A program made the position numbers and the translations under genes. A DNA stretch of 64,000 bases from Gyrodactylus bullatarudis (Eukaryota; Platyhelminthes; Monogenea; Gyrodactylidea; Gyrodactylidae), in assembly GCA_012064415.1 (NCBI GenBank), contig SSNU01000129.1, positions 91,438 to 155,437 of the forward strand. The letters are read 5' to 3'. The notes beneath the pieces were generated by a model. The model had not been told where the DNA came from. It saw only the letters and a list, made by a program, of their open reading frames with translations, and searched no databases. Shown one piece after another: positions 34,611 to 47,528 of this stretch; within the stretch, counting starts at the first letter, position 1; the number at the start of each line of letters is the position of its first letter.

Positions 34611-35560
34611 ACTTCAAATAATTTCTAAATACTAAGATATCCTTAGAATCAGTGAGAATTCAGATAAAACATGGACAATTCTGAAATATAATTCATCATT
34701 GAACAAGTAGAGTGCAGAGAATTATGTAACAGGAAGCAAAATTATACACTGATTTCTCCCGCATCATGTGATTCAAATATTTTGAATCTGTCTCAAAATC
34801 ATCGGAATTCAATAATAATATGAGATTCTCTGAGAAAGAAAATTTCACCAAACTTTGAAAATATGAGATAATATATTTTTGAGTATCATTTTTTTATCGA
34901 TTTCGAAAATTCGAAGGAATTAAAGACTGATATTTGGGATCAGTATAGACAAAGAATTCGAATTCGCCTGAAGAAATTTACAGAAAGTCATCAAATAATT
35001 TTAATCTTTCAATCATCATCTTACAAATTAAAATGACAAAAAATTTATGGTTTTCTTGTAAAAAGAAGTCTTTGAAATCGATAAAATTATTTAAAAAGGG
35101 CAAAATTCAAAAAATTGCCTAATTTCGACCAAATTGAATCTTTTTCAATTCTTTTCACTTCAAAAACTCATGAGCCTGTTTCTTTATAGAATTCAAAAAT
35201 TGACAATTTTTTCTGACATTCCTTTGTGAAAATTCTCATCTTTATTTCAACAAACTTGCAATGTCTATTGCTGAATGAGTAACCTTTAAATTAATTAACT
35301 GCAAGTGCTAAAAGTATACAATGGTATATGGAAATAGATTTTTCTTTTATAAGTCGTCAGTTTATTCTAGAATAATTCGAATTTATTACATCAAAAATTT
35401 CGATGAAAAGAAATATTGTTTCAAGCAAAATAAAGCTTGTGAACACTGAGTTAATATCGAATCGGCGCCTGAACTTTGGAAATTTTCGTTTATAAGAGAG
35501 CTATTATGATATAATTAGAAATTGTTTTTTAGGATGTTTTTTTAGGATCATATGATATCG
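34611..35560. other. AT-rich interval, no recognised gene
   Basis: A fold-back-family fragment lies near 35100-35260; nothing else is recognised. Confidence 0.4.
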
Positions 35561-35888
35561 AGGTATTCTCGATGAATTTGTTAGTTCATGATTTTTACAA
35601 AAATCACATTTTTTCATCAAGGTATCAAAATTGTTTGGCAACCGATTCAAAAGAAATACTTTCACTGATTTAGGAAAAAATTTTAGATCGCCTTATGATC
35701 CAGAAAAATTACATTTGAAATCAACAAAAATTTTCAACTTCAAGTCTAAAAAATGTAAAAATCACGCCATCTCGCGATTTAAAATGGCTCCAAATTATTC
35801 CAAAAAAAATTTTGTTCGAATTTTTTCTTCGTAAATCAGTGAAAGTGTTCCTTTTAAATCAGTTACCAAATTCATCGAGAATAGCTGC
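35561..35888. repeat. Fold-back element FB3
   Basis: Terminal inverted repeats GGTATTCTCGATGAATTTG (left) and CAAATTCATCGAGAATAGC (right), with inner mirror blocks CTTTCACTGATTTA and AAATCAGTGAAAG. The plus-strand open frame at 35631-35834 inside it is not a gene. Confidence 0.7.
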
Positions 35889-38800
35889 AGAAAACTCTTC
35901 TTCCTGTATTAAGGAATCCGATTCCAGTGCATTTCGATAAAAGGCCCCTTATTGATATTTGATTGGTCAAAAGAAGTAGAAGTTTATTAATAAGGCAAGT
36001 AGAGCAGAAAAATTTCCTACTAAATTGAAAATTTCCTCTCTAATGAAATATATCATGCTCTGATGTTTGCTTTCTTTCTCATGTCAATCAATTGAGTCAA
36101 TGATGAATAAATTGCTCCAGTTCAAAAAAATTGATTTCATCACAAGAAATTAAAAGATTCCGTTTGAAGGGGAAATATGCGTTCAAAGATAATCATCTTG
36201 CAAACTCTCATTAACTTGAGTTCATCAATACCACCCAGCATGAGGCAATATTCATAAAAAAACACTGTCTATGCACTATGCGTAAAGGAAATTATATGTA
36301 AAATCTATACGGAATGCATGTGTTATACATCTAATAATCAATCATGTAATAATTTACATTTTCTTCACTATTTAACATTTATGGTTGGTTATTTTACAAA
36401 TGATAAAATGCAAAATCTCATTATAAGATATTGTGCACCTACAACGTGCAAAGGGGTGAACAAAGGCCAAGAAATTTTTCATTCATTTTTGATTTTAAAT
36501 ATCAATTTGAATTCAAGATTTTTTTCAATAGATTCTTGATGCTCTGTGATCGCCGTTTACGAAAATTTTATGCTCTCTAATGCGAACCCTACTAAGCAGT
36601 ATTATTAAAGAAGAAGGAATTATTTTTTATCTATAACAATAAACCTAGAGTTTGAAACAATTCAAGTGTTTTACAGTCTTATGAGTAGAAAAATGCTGAC
36701 TATACCTGTTTCAATAATTATAATTACTATGGTGTGGTTAGATAAGGGGATAGAACAATTTTTAAGCACTTCAAGAGGTCAAATTCTCAGCCATTGTTTC
36801 TTGGGTTTGGCTATCAAGAGAAGAGAAAACCATTATTTACCAAGTTACTTAAACTGTTGTTGACAATAAAAGTTAGATAGATAATCCTAGATGATCATTA
36901 AGATATGAAGTAAACAAAAATAGTAGTAGGAACGTTTTTATTCAGAGGCAGTTTTAACCAAGAAAACTAGTTAGTAGAAAATCAGTAAAAATGGCCAAAT
37001 TACTAAAATCTCATATCGATATGATATTAAAAATCTTCGAGTTCAAGTATTTTAACATCATCGCATCAAATTTCGCTCAAAAATATCGTTTTATGCTTAA
37101 GATAAAAAAATTATGATATAAAAAAGGTATTTTATTTTTTAACTCGAATTAGCATTGGTTTTTGAAGTGCTAATAAAGAAATGACTCTTATTTTTCATTA
37201 AAATATAACAATTCTAGTTGGTAAAATACATTTTTTTGTTTGAAAATTTTTAACTATTTTATTTATCCTATTCCAGAAGCATAACAAGGTATTTTGAAGC
37301 GAAATTAGGTGAAATTTCCCACTAAAATTTAGGCAAATCAGCTGAGTCTTGAAAGGTATGTTAAACTATAAGACTTGAGATTAAACTCCAAGTATTTGCA
37401 AATCAAATATATAATACTCACTAAATCAAAGCAAGCAATTTGACATACAAAAAGAACATTTTATTTTGTAATTTTTCCCTCGATTTATGTTTGTTAAGAA
37501 AGAATTCGTGTATAATTACACTTTACCTGTATGACGAGAGCATCTTTCATGACGAGAATGATGAAAAATTATTTCCAACAACAATAATTATAAATCTCAA
37601 GGAAAAAAAACAATTATCAGTTACACACAGTAATGCAAACAAGAAAAGCTTTTTTTCTCGTCCTTAAAAAGAAATACTGTAATCTATCAAGTTCGAACGA
37701 GTATGAAGCAGAAAGTTTAATTCATTATTATCAAGTATCATAACAATTCGAAAGGGAATTCACTTGAAGAATGTATCAAGAGACTTTTCAGATTAAATTA
37801 CTGAAAGCACCTTCAATATTTATGAAATTATTCCAAAAAAACTTGTTGCTTATCTCTTGATGCTTTGTTGATTTAAGTCACACAAAATCTTAAAGTATGA
37901 TTTTGAGAATATTCACTTTTAAAACAGAAGATTTTTGAGTTAAATTACTGGAACTCTTCAAGAAATAATGCTTCTTACGCCTAGATAATCCCGCCATAAG
38001 ATAGACCAGACAACTTCTAATAGCACACACGCTTATTCTAAATTTGATCTCAGATCCGAAAAATTCTCTATAATTTCTAAGAGAAAAGGCAAAAACATGA
38101 GATTGAATTACAAATTCGAATTAACCCCAATAAATAAACTGCTAGATTTTCTGGGGGGGGATTGTAAAATAGTTTTTCGTTATCTGATCACAAAAAGGTG
38201 ATCAAGTGATTCTCTTCTCATTTTTTCTTTTTTCAATTTTAAATATTAAAATCGAAAGCAAAGTATTCCTTAATCTCAGGTAGGACTTTTTGTCTCGAAA
38301 AAGAATTTCTTCGTGGGTCATTCTGGCTTGCTAGCCATAACATATTATTATGCACTAATAAAATATAGGGCTTGGAAAAATCCATAGTTGCTTCAGTAAA
38401 TGGACCAGATACTAATGAAGATAAAGATCAACTTTTTGATAAAACAGTATATCCAAAGTGCAGAATTAATCGTTGGATTAGACTATTGAATGGAAATAAT
38501 AATAATTTATCGAGAATCCTCTCCATAACTTGTAATTCATAATTCGTTCATTGAATTAACAGTTTTTTTATGTTAAATAAATACTTGCAAGAAACCAAGT
38601 CGAAAAACTGAACAGATTCCCCACATCGTTTCAGTTAATTCAGAAGTTATCTATAGATAAAAGAATAAATATTGGTCATAAGGTGTCCTTCTTCTATAGA
38701 ACGTAACAAATGGGTCTCGGGCAATGGTAAGAAAAATATTGTAGAAATATTTTAGAAATGACCCTGAAATTATTTCCTAAATAAATCTTTGGCGTCAAAT

Positions 38801-39060
38801 TGAAACATATATTGACCATAATTTTCTTGAAAAAATTTTATAAATGGTAAAAGAAAGCAATCTGATCCGGATTCGAAAATAACATTTATTTTAGTCGAGT
38901 TCTTGATGAAAAAATTGAGATTTTTTTTTAATTTCTAGATTCCCAATTACAAATATTAATTTTTTATCGGGAAACAAAAATGAGAGATATGAATTACACT
39001 GTACAGAGACATCGGTTTTGACCTGAGTTACCGATACTGAGTTAATTTGAAGGAAAGACT
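35889..39060. other. AT-rich interval without recognised gene
   Basis: Includes the third member of the CCAGAAGCATAACAAGG repeat at 37205-37310. The open frames at 36318, 36666 and 37440 show no recognisable homology. Confidence 0.4.
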
Positions 39061-39061
39061 G

Positions 39062-39102
39062 ACTTTATTTCTGGCATACTCATCAGCGTGATACATGCCA
39101 GA
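39062..39102 (-). ncRNA. Partial hammerhead-like motif E
   Basis: On the minus strand TCTGGCAT (39102-39095) and ATGCCAGA (39077-39070) form an eight-pair helix enclosing GTATCACG and CTGATGA (39086-39080), followed by GAAATAAAG. This matches motif D at 61.8 kb nearly base for base up to GAA. Downstream, a palindromic stem III and the stem I partner cannot be found, so the 3' half is decayed or missing. Confidence 0.5.
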
Positions 39103-40741
39103 TTTGGATAAAATTTCGTAAAACTAATGAAACAGTCTGTAATTTTGTTTAAAAAATCTCTGCGCCATTAGGGTATGGGAAATTTTCAAATATTGATACA
39201 GGCCACCAAACAGGAACTCTTCTAACTTAAAAAAAAATATCGAGAAAACAGCTGATATATCGTCTCTTGAAGGTCACTGAAAATTTGATTTTTTCAAGCA
39301 TTTTGATTGGTCAATAATTATTCATGAGTAATAAATTAAAAGCCAATCAGATTATGAGTTACCTTTTTTTAACCAATCAGGATGCTGAACAAACTCAAAA
39401 TTTTAAGTCCCTTCAACAAGATACATCCGCGAAATCAAAAGCTTACAACTTCTAAGGTTGAGTTTAGAAAATAACTCAGGCTGTAGAATTGAGTAATGGT
39501 AGTTGATTATGGTCAACTCTTTAAATGCTTCTATCAAACAGAAAATATCAAATTTTGAACGTTTTATTTTAGACAGTAATATTGCCGAAGTATCACGTAT
39601 ATTATTCTTTTTGTTTCTCGATACGTTTTTACTTTAAATTTTGCTAATTATATTTGATTTTATTAATTTTATGCAGGTTAAAATAGTTTAAATTTATTAT
39701 TGAAATGATTTTTAATATTTTGGGTTTTGAGCATGAGAAATTAAGACATTTTGAAAATATAAATTTAGAGAGTTTTGAGAACATTAAAAATTTGAATTTT
39801 AATAACAGAATCATCGAAAGAATTGTCTCAGACGAGCATGGTGAAATAGCTCAAAAATTACGATATCGCAGACGATTTCACTAGTTTTACGAAATTCCGT
39901 CCAAGTCTGATAAAGATCCTTATTTGTAAACATTTTGGTATTTCTTCCTTTTATTCCCTAGGAAATATTGGGTTTTTCTCGCTAAAATAATCATGAATAT
40001 TCCTCTTTCTGTATCTGAATAATTTTTGCTAGATCGAAAATGTATGGATTTTTTTCATCTAAGAGAGATGTCAATAAATAATCTGATGTAGATTATGTGA
40101 ATGCAAAGGTAGCCTCTACTCTCCTCTGGAAAATTATTGGATTTGATAAAATTATAAAATTTCATAAATCAGAGTTCAATATGTATAATTCTCATCATCA
40201 TCATCAGCATGAATCAAAAATACACAAGGTGTGTTTGTGTGTATGAAAACACAATGAAAGTCTTTAGATAAACTGTGAATGAATAAAATCAACTGTATGG
40301 GGGAGGGTTTTTTTTGAGTGATAATCAAGATGATAGGGGTGGTGTATGTAAATTGGTTAAAAAGATAACTTTCTTCACATCACATACTCTACAGTATTCT
40401 ACATACAAATGGGATGTATTTTTTCAAGTTGATACGTGATCAATTTAATCCTAATAATTTTCCTATTTATTCTAGGGATGGGAATATCCTAAATTGATGT
40501 TCTACTGCACGATGTCTCTTAATACATCTATAGAGTTCAATATGGAAGGTAAAAATTATATTCAGGACTGTGTGATCACTGAAAAGTAATTATTTTAGGT
40601 TACTCTCGAGAGCTCCAAAGCAAAGCTTATTTACTAAAGCTATAATTACGAGCTAAATATTCACGTAAATTTTCATAAACGTCCGAGAATCCTCATAAGT
40701 TCATAATTCAAAATTCAAAAGTTGGAAGAGAATATATTAAA
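39103..40741. other. AT-rich interval, simple repeats only
   Basis: A (CAT)n tract lies at 40192-40206; otherwise no feature is recognised. Confidence 0.4.
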
Positions 40742-40788
40742 TCACTAAATGTACATTTCTCAAAGGATCATCAGTAGTGTCACTTTAA
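40742..40788 (-). ncRNA. Hammerhead-like ribozyme motif G (PLE 3' end)
   Basis: Minus strand. Core CTGATGA (40774-40768) and GAA (40759-40757). Stem I is CACTA with TAGTG (five pairs). Stem III is the palindrome ATGTACAT (40756-40749). TTAAAG (40788-40783) pairs with CTTTGA before GAA (40765-40760), with one G-U. Compared with motif F, stem III changed from ATACGTAT to ATGTACAT while staying palindromic, and the stem I G-C next to the core became A-T. Both are compensatory changes. Confidence 0.8.
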
Positions 40789-40930
40789 AAATGATAGAAT
40801 TTTAAAAAGTCAATGAATATAATAATAAACAAATTCTCAAAGAAATAGTAAAAGATTAAGAAACAGAATAAAATGTGAGCTAAAAAAACACCAAAACTCT
40901 CCAATAAATAGCAGAAATGGATAAAGCTAT
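40742..40930 (-). mobile_element. PLE 3' untranslated region, third copy
   Basis: The minus strand resembles the PLE 3' region at 34390-34590 (GAGTTTTGGTGTTTTTTTAG, CATTTTTAAAGTGACACTAC). The coding part is absent; this is a short 3' remnant ending in ribozyme G. Confidence 0.7.
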
Positions 40931-40934
40931 AATA

Positions 40935-42984
40935 TATGAATATATACGGGAATCTTATTCAAAACTGGTAAAATAGTTATTATACAAAATAATTCGAATC
41001 TTAAGTTTATTTTTTGGAGAATGATTAGACTTAGAGTGGTTGATGTCATTTTCTGGGGAAAAATAAAATAATAATAAATAATCAAAATAATTGGGTAAAA
41101 TCATTAATTTTTGTGTTTGGGAATGAAGATTGTTTTAAAAACTATCAAAGAATTCGATTTTGCGATCAATATTCTCTTCAACTTGTTTTGAAATTTGAGA
41201 TCAAACATAACTCCCTATACCTGATTACAAGGAAAATTTTGATGGATGAAAATTTTTTAATTAAATATCTTCTAAATATCAAGAACTTTTCGTATTCTCA
41301 TAATTTTATAATTTCATGATGATCGGATCAACCTTAGGCTCATTAGAGCGTATCGATTTTGATCAGGCTTCAAAAAGTTTACATAATTATAAAAACATGT
41401 TTTTTTTATTTTTTAGATTTAGATCAATTTCTATGGATGAATTTATCGTAAAAAGAACTGGTTGAAAAGGCATTGAAGGAAAAATCCTAGATTTTAAGGA
41501 CAACTTATTTAACTTTCGAGTATCATGATAAAAGGATATTTGACCCTCATCAGAAGTATTTATATGAAAAATTCATTAGATATTATGGCATTATCCACGT
41601 CCTGGCCGACTCAAGTATTATGTGTGGAAAAGAAGTTTTTTCTTCACTGTACCACTAAAATTTTGTATTCTTCGCTTGAGAGGGATGATAAAATGTGTGA
41701 ATAATTCATTGAAAATTCAACGTATTATTTCGATGTAATTTGATACCAAACTCAGCCAGCTTAGCCAAAGAAGATGTACATATTTCGACATATCATGTGT
41801 CAATGGATTTTATAATATGGTATATATATTATGAAGAAAGATATTAAATTATCTCATGATAACTTGTGACTCGTTCTTCCTTCCCTCGAGCTTGTACATA
41901 ACTGATTTGCATAAGAAGAAATTCGAAGTAAAAATTTTTGGCATCAAATAATGCTATCATTCTAATCATATTGTAATACTAATTATTCATAACGTTCAAG
42001 GCAAGGAGAAGAGAAATTAAAATCTTTTGCAAACTATAAAACAGGATTCCTATGACCTGGGACTAATTCCTACATGCTTTTATAATTTGATTTATTCGTT
42101 TTCATTAAGCACAGAATTGAGGATAAATATAAATGCTAGAGACAGCTTTGGTTCAAGACAGAATAAGAATGGTGGAGGGTGAGGTAACCATTGCATTAAT
42201 TAATCAGGGCAATTAGATAGGGCAAAAGACAGATCAAATTCTTACATAACAAAAAAATAACAAAAGAAGAGCGACAAACATATCATAACTTGTCTACAAT
42301 TTCAAATTACTATGTTACACTGGCTAATTTTTATAGCTTTATAGCTTATTATGCATTTATGCTATCTGGCCATGTTAATTTCTTGCTTTTATTTGGAATG
42401 AGTACAGATCTGCGAATAAAATTCGTCAAGTCTATGTATTAACATCAACTTTTGTTCAAAACTTTTTAGAATGTTTTTTTTCATTTTAACAAAAAATTTG
42501 AATGAATAGTCATAGATTATCGGCTGATTTATAACTGACTGAAGAGTACATTTGAGTAATATTATTTGAAAATCAGATATCTGATCAAATGTTTATGTAG
42601 ATGTAACTGCAATAAATGATCCAGTCATCATACAAGAAGTGGATTCCCTGACTAAATGTCCTTAAGAACAAAAATACAATGGTACTACTTTAGTTAATAC
42701 CGAAATCTTTGAGCATACATATTTTTCTCAAAGTTTCCCCTTTCTCTATCCTCTTCATTGAATAGTAGAGATTTTTATCTTTCTTCATATGAGAGTGTAA
42801 GCGAATAAAGATTCCCACTAAAATCAATGCCCCATACCTCGAAAGAAAAAAATTTTCCCATAAAATATCCAGAATTTACATCATTTTATTTATTTTCTAT
42901 AGATATACAACTGAGAACGATATTTATGTAATCAATTTGAATCATAAGTCCCACTCATTATTGTTCAACAAAGCCTAAGAAAAT
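40935..42984. other. AT-rich interval, no recognised gene
   Basis: The open frame at 41113-41319 has no recognisable homology. Nothing else stands out. Confidence 0.4.
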
Positions 42985-43200
42985 AGAGTTGGTTCATATC
43001 AAGTTGGGAATCTATGATTTTTACAGAAATCTCTTGATCCTGAAAAATCTCTTTCGACCAGCTTCCAACTTTCGAATCAATAAAATTTTTCAGCTCAAAG
43101 TTCGAAAAAATGGGATTTTGGCGCAAAAAAATCTTTAACAAACTCGAATTCTTGATGAAAAAAAAATCATTGATTCCCAACTTCATATCAATTAGCTTTA
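42985..43200. repeat. Fold-back element FB4 (short)
   Basis: Inverted ends: left TCAAGTTGGGAATCTATG, right GATTCCCAACTTCATATC, then AATTAGCTTTA. With only about 215 bases it is a compact MITE-like version of the family. The minus-strand frame at 42965-43186 is an artefact of the repeat. Confidence 0.7.
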
Positions 43201-43204
43201 GTTA

Positions 43205-44569
43205 TTTTACCACCCATTCGATAGGAATTCTATTAATCTCCTAGAATAAACAAAGATCTATTAATTGTCAAACTAGTGCTAGTTAATTTTTCAAAAATAT
43301 AATTTTTTTTTCAAAACCTATTTCCTAAGATAAAAAGTAAATTCACAAAAAAAAGACAAACAAAAGATTGAGTCATGAAAAAATATTCTTGGACTTTAAA
43401 GGTTAAAATAAAAACTTGGATTCGAATTTGATGAGGATATTTTGTGATCTAGATATGCATGTAATTTCAAATTTGTTCTTTCCCAGATTGAATCCGATAA
43501 AGCATTTTGAGATTTCTAAAATGGTGCTATATCTTTGTGGGCTTCTAAATCATACTTAAAATCAATGAAGAAATCTCGTAATTAACTTTCGACTATTTAA
43601 AATAGACAAATTATTTTTCGCTAATTCGAAATGAGAAAATTGCTATATTTTGAAAGAGGATTTTTCCAGTAAATGTGGATAAAATGGGCCATCTAATATC
43701 AACTTGGTGTAGATCTGTATTTACATGAGTAACTTTGAGAAGTACTGAGTAAATCTACTAAATTCATCCCCTTTTAACTACAATATATAAATGTTTAATC
43801 CTTTTTGAGAATAAATGTTTGAAAATAAAAATTTAATTCCATTGATTTATAAAATTTCGAATCAATAATCTCTAATAGTGATACAAATATGCCTCCCTAT
43901 TGTTTTAGATCTCCCTTCAGGGGATTACATTTTTTTCTAGAGGACATTACGACAATTGAAAAAATTACAATTATCCAACAAAAGTATTAACTTTTTCTAA
44001 TCATCTCGAGTGGAATGATAAAAAAAATATATTTTTTGAAATAAATTCATGATATTCATAAAATTGCGATTCATTCATATTAGAATTGGTTTATCTAAAA
44101 TAACTATTCTTAGTGCTAGCCTGAGGTGTATGCTTTCAGACCCGTGAAACCTTTAACATTAGATTAGATAAACTGAATTTTCCTATTCTTTAATCTTTGA
44201 GCCCAAAATAGTTATCTATTTGGGAGATTAAATATAACCAAATATATATCAATATTAGAAATCAAAGCTAGCTGTAGAAGTTCTTCGTAAGGCTCTTTTT
44301 TTAAAGAAAAAGTTGTATATTTCGTAATCTAAAATCACAAAATGATAGAATCAATTAAAAAAATGATAAAAAAGATTTGTTCGTTTATTTCAAGAGAAAA
44401 CGATTGAGAGTATGAATTATGAAAACGGATGTTTTGTTTTAGACGTTATCTTCTTAGAGATTAATTAAAAATAATACATGGAAATAAACACAATCCTATG
44501 GAATGGGCTGGATAATAATAATAATATAAAATCTCTTATATTCCCTATGAATTAAGGAATACATATTTA
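43205..44569. other. AT-rich interval, no recognised feature
   Basis: No gene, RNA or clear repeat structure seen. Confidence 0.4.
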
Positions 44570-44680
44570 TTTAGTAGAAAAAATAGTTCATAATTTTTTC
44601 AAAGTCAAAAAATATCAAGACAATAGAGATGGAAAAAGACAGAGGAAAATCAAAGAAATCCCTCCCATTTCAAATAAGAA
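44570..44680 (+). repeat. Direct repeat flanking FB5, left
   Basis: TTTAGTAGAAAAAATAG through TTTCAAATAAGAA, including AGACAATAGAGATGG and AAATCAAAGAAATCCCTC. It matches 45584-45681 with indels. It flanks the fold-back element on the left. Confidence 0.75.
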
Positions 44681-45586
44681 TAAAGCTATTCTCGATGAAG
44701 GTGAGAATTTATGATCTTTACAAAAATCACTTTCAAAATTTTCTGCAGCATTTTCAGGAGTCGATTCCAAAGGGACACCTTCACAGATTAAAGAAAAGAA
44801 TTCGAGAAAAACATTTTTAGAAACATATTAAATTTCGAGTTTAGATCAACTTGAGAAGGATCACGAATAGACAAAAAAACCAATTATCTCCATTTTAAGA
44901 ACCGTCAATCTGAACTATTCTCGGATCAATAAAATTTACACTTGCATTATCTGTTTTTCATTTATTTCTGCTACAGTATATTAGACCGATGTTTTCTTAC
45001 CTTTTTATAGTACCATTATTTTAATTTAGATTTGAATAATATCAGTAGTATGATGAAATATTTTTGATTGATTTTTCATAATTATTATAATCTTTGATAC
45101 TGTAAATGAAAGGATATATTGGTATATTATACTACTATTTTTAAAGTCTAATGTTTTCGAGTTATTCGATGTCAAAAATTCATGTTAATTCTATGATAAA
45201 TTCAAACTTTGTTTTTTGTTCTCCCAGCCTGAGTCCTGCTAGGAAAAATTCAAGCCTGACAATAGGTGTTTCTTAATCCGAACTCCCCATTCCGTAAAAG
45301 AAAAAATTATGTTTTCGATCAAATAAAAAATTTTTCGTTCAAAAACATACATTTTACGATTTGGCCGAAATTCATAATATTTTAACTTAAAAATTATTTT
45401 TTCTTCATTATTCATTAATAGTATATTTTTAAATTAAATACATTCGAATTTTTCTCTTATATCGGTGAAAGTGTGTCCCTTTGGAATTGATTTCCAAAAA
45501 AGGCTTCAGAAAATTTTGAGACTTTGAAGAAAGGAAAGGGATTTTTTTAATGCGTAAAATTCCCAACTCCATCGAGAATAGCTTTA
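44681..45586. repeat. Fold-back element FB5
   Basis: Terminal inverted repeats TAAAGCTATTCTCGATGAAG (left) and CCATCGAGAATAGCTTTA (right). Inner mirror blocks: GATTCCAAAGGGACACCTTC versus GTGTCCCTTTGGAATTGAT. About 900 bases, no transposase. Its ends resemble those of the AGCTAGTTAATATGAAG group, so both are sub-families of one element. Confidence 0.7.
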
Positions 45587-45681
45587 GTAGAAAAAAATTA
45601 GATATACTTTTTCAAGTCAAAAACATACCAAGACAATGGAGATGGGGAAATCAAAGAAATCCCTCTCATATCAAATAAGAA
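45584..45681 (+). repeat. Direct repeat flanking FB5, right
   Basis: TTTAGTAGAAAAAAATTAG through ATATCAAATAAGAA, with AGACAATGGAGATGG. Counterpart of 44570-44680. Confidence 0.75.
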
Positions 45682-47034
45682 CAATAATAATAAGAATACC
45701 AAGAAGAAATAATATGTAGAGAGAGAATAAAATTTCCCAATGTAAAAATAATAAAATTATTATTAAGGACAATTTGATTTATATTTCATAATCATATTAG
45801 AAAGTTGTTGGAACTGAAATAGAGACAACTGAGAAGAGATTTGTATTAGTAAAATATGGTATATGTATGGTATCTATAGTTGGGAACTACAGATTCCAGA
45901 GCAGGGTAAGGAAGAAGAGTGAGGAATAGAGCGAAAGCTTAATTCCCCTTCACTTTTGCATAGCCTAGAATTGAATGTATGTATCGTCGTTATCATCTTC
46001 TTTTCTCTATTCTCTTGATGTTTGTATAGTGTAATAACAGTAAGGAATTAACCACTCGTAACAGGAGACGTTTGCGTTTACGAAAATACTCACGAGGAGA
46101 TTTGAACTGATGGCGTCGTAAAATTACTTTTTCTTTGAGACCATTTGTAGTCATATAGTTCAGGCTAGTTGATGTCAATTTATCGCATCAAGAGTTTAAG
46201 GATGATGAGGTTCTTTTGAAATTCAGATTCATTTTACTTTTGAACCAGTTGATTTGTGTTTTTTATTCGCGAGAGCATTATTAGACTCAAGTCTTGACAA
46301 ACAAAGTGTAAATAAATAATTCGTCTAGGTATTTTTATCTATGACTCACATATTGTATGTTTCAATATCCTTAAATGTCTTTTTAAGAAGCTGGCCTTCT
46401 CTTATTTTTTAACTGTCTGAAATCAGGCGATATCAAAAAAGCAACTACATATTTTTCGGCCTCAGTGAATGTTCTGAATGCCAGGATGAAACACGTCAGT
46501 TGAAGTTCAAAACTAATCATTATTGGGAAACTGAGTTTTATAGCGGTGTGGTGTGATAAACAAAATCAACTCAAGACTCAAGATTTTGAGAAAATTACTC
46601 TATAATAAACTAAAAAGATGTTTTCTATGATGAAGAATGAGCATTATTATAATTTGAGATATGATATCTATCAGAAAATATGCCAAACATCATCTGGGTT
46701 TACTAAATTCTATGCAAATACAGTAAGTACTCTCGTGAGTTGTTCGGAGAAAAAAATTTCATCCTAGCCTACTAAACTCTAATTAAATTAACTCCAATCA
46801 TTCAGTATTCAATTTGTTTTATTGTTTTATTTCAAAAGGGAATAATACCGATCAACTTTGGAAACGGTACTATAGTACAATAGAGATCGAAAAAATGTCA
46901 TTTATCAAATATAAATCATCTTGTAAAGTCTGTTCTGCTGTAGACCTTTTGTGAAAAAATTTATTTTGCTTAAAATAATTACAATGCTTTTAGTTAAAGC
47001 CTATTTGGAAAAAACACTTGAGAATTTTTGAGTT
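45682..47034. other. AT-rich interval, no recognised gene
   Basis: A basic 61-codon minus-strand frame at 45993-46178 (KEKVILRRHQFKSPREYFR) has coding-like composition but no recognisable family. Confidence 0.35.
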
Positions 47035-47200
47035 AGGTTCTAAATTCATTTGGGTGGTTTAGAGAACAACAAGCGAATATTTGAGTGATAAACGTTATAT
47101 TTCGCCGGGTCTCTTCAGAATCTACCCTGGTTAACATGTAAATACTAATTATGATAATCAATTGGGGACCTTCCATTTGTTGATATTCTTATTGACTCTA
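47035..47200. mobile_element. MITE copy carrying ribozyme-like motif H
   Basis: Similar to the element at 53593-53838: GGTTCTAAATTCATTTGG end, AACAACAAGCGAATATTTGA, a central CCGGGTCTCTTCAGA block, and ATCAATTGGGGACCTTCCAT. The right inverted repeat is eroded. On the minus strand the order is CCAATTG, TATTTA, then motif H. Confidence 0.65.
47083..47130 (-). ncRNA. Decayed hammerhead-like motif H
   Basis: Minus strand. Core CTGAAGA (47118-47112) and GAA (47103-47101), stem III ATATAACGTTTAT (palindromic with a one-base bulge), cleavage triplet TAT-C, then ACTC. The strand before GAA is CCCGG; the upstream partner is CCAGGG (47130-47125), a mutated form of the CCGGG seen in motif I. Stem I is partly mismatched. 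Confidence 0.5.
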
Positions 47201-47528
47201 GTGCAATAGGAAGGGGGAGGTTTAATACATTTCTCTAGGCTTTGTGATTACTTTTGTCTTTTTAGAAAAACCATGTCTCTTCCTTTTTCGTTTTGTTGTC
47301 GAGCTATTTTTCTTCTCTCCCTTTTCACTAAATACTTGAGGATCTAACTATTTTTAATGAACTAAACAAACCAAAGATAGAAGGTTCAAGGCTCAGACTC
47401 TGAGTTTACAAAATAACTGCTAAGGACGCTAGTGTAAAACTCTCTTGACTGACAAAATTAAGAAATTTAATCCACTAAAAGAAATGAGTAGATCAAGAAT
47501 TTCTAGGTCTTTTGACTCTCACAAACTA

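Noticed and set aside
34968..35000. CTGAAGAAATTTACAGAAAG on the plus strand
   Set aside because: It has both core parts, but no stem III palindrome, stem I or upstream complement.
40185..40210. CTGATGATGATGATGAG on the minus strand as a hammerhead core
   Set aside because: It is part of a CAT microsatellite with no helices.
41545..41575. CTGATGAGGG on the minus strand
   Set aside because: No GAA with palindromic stem III at a suitable distance; pairing is not supported.
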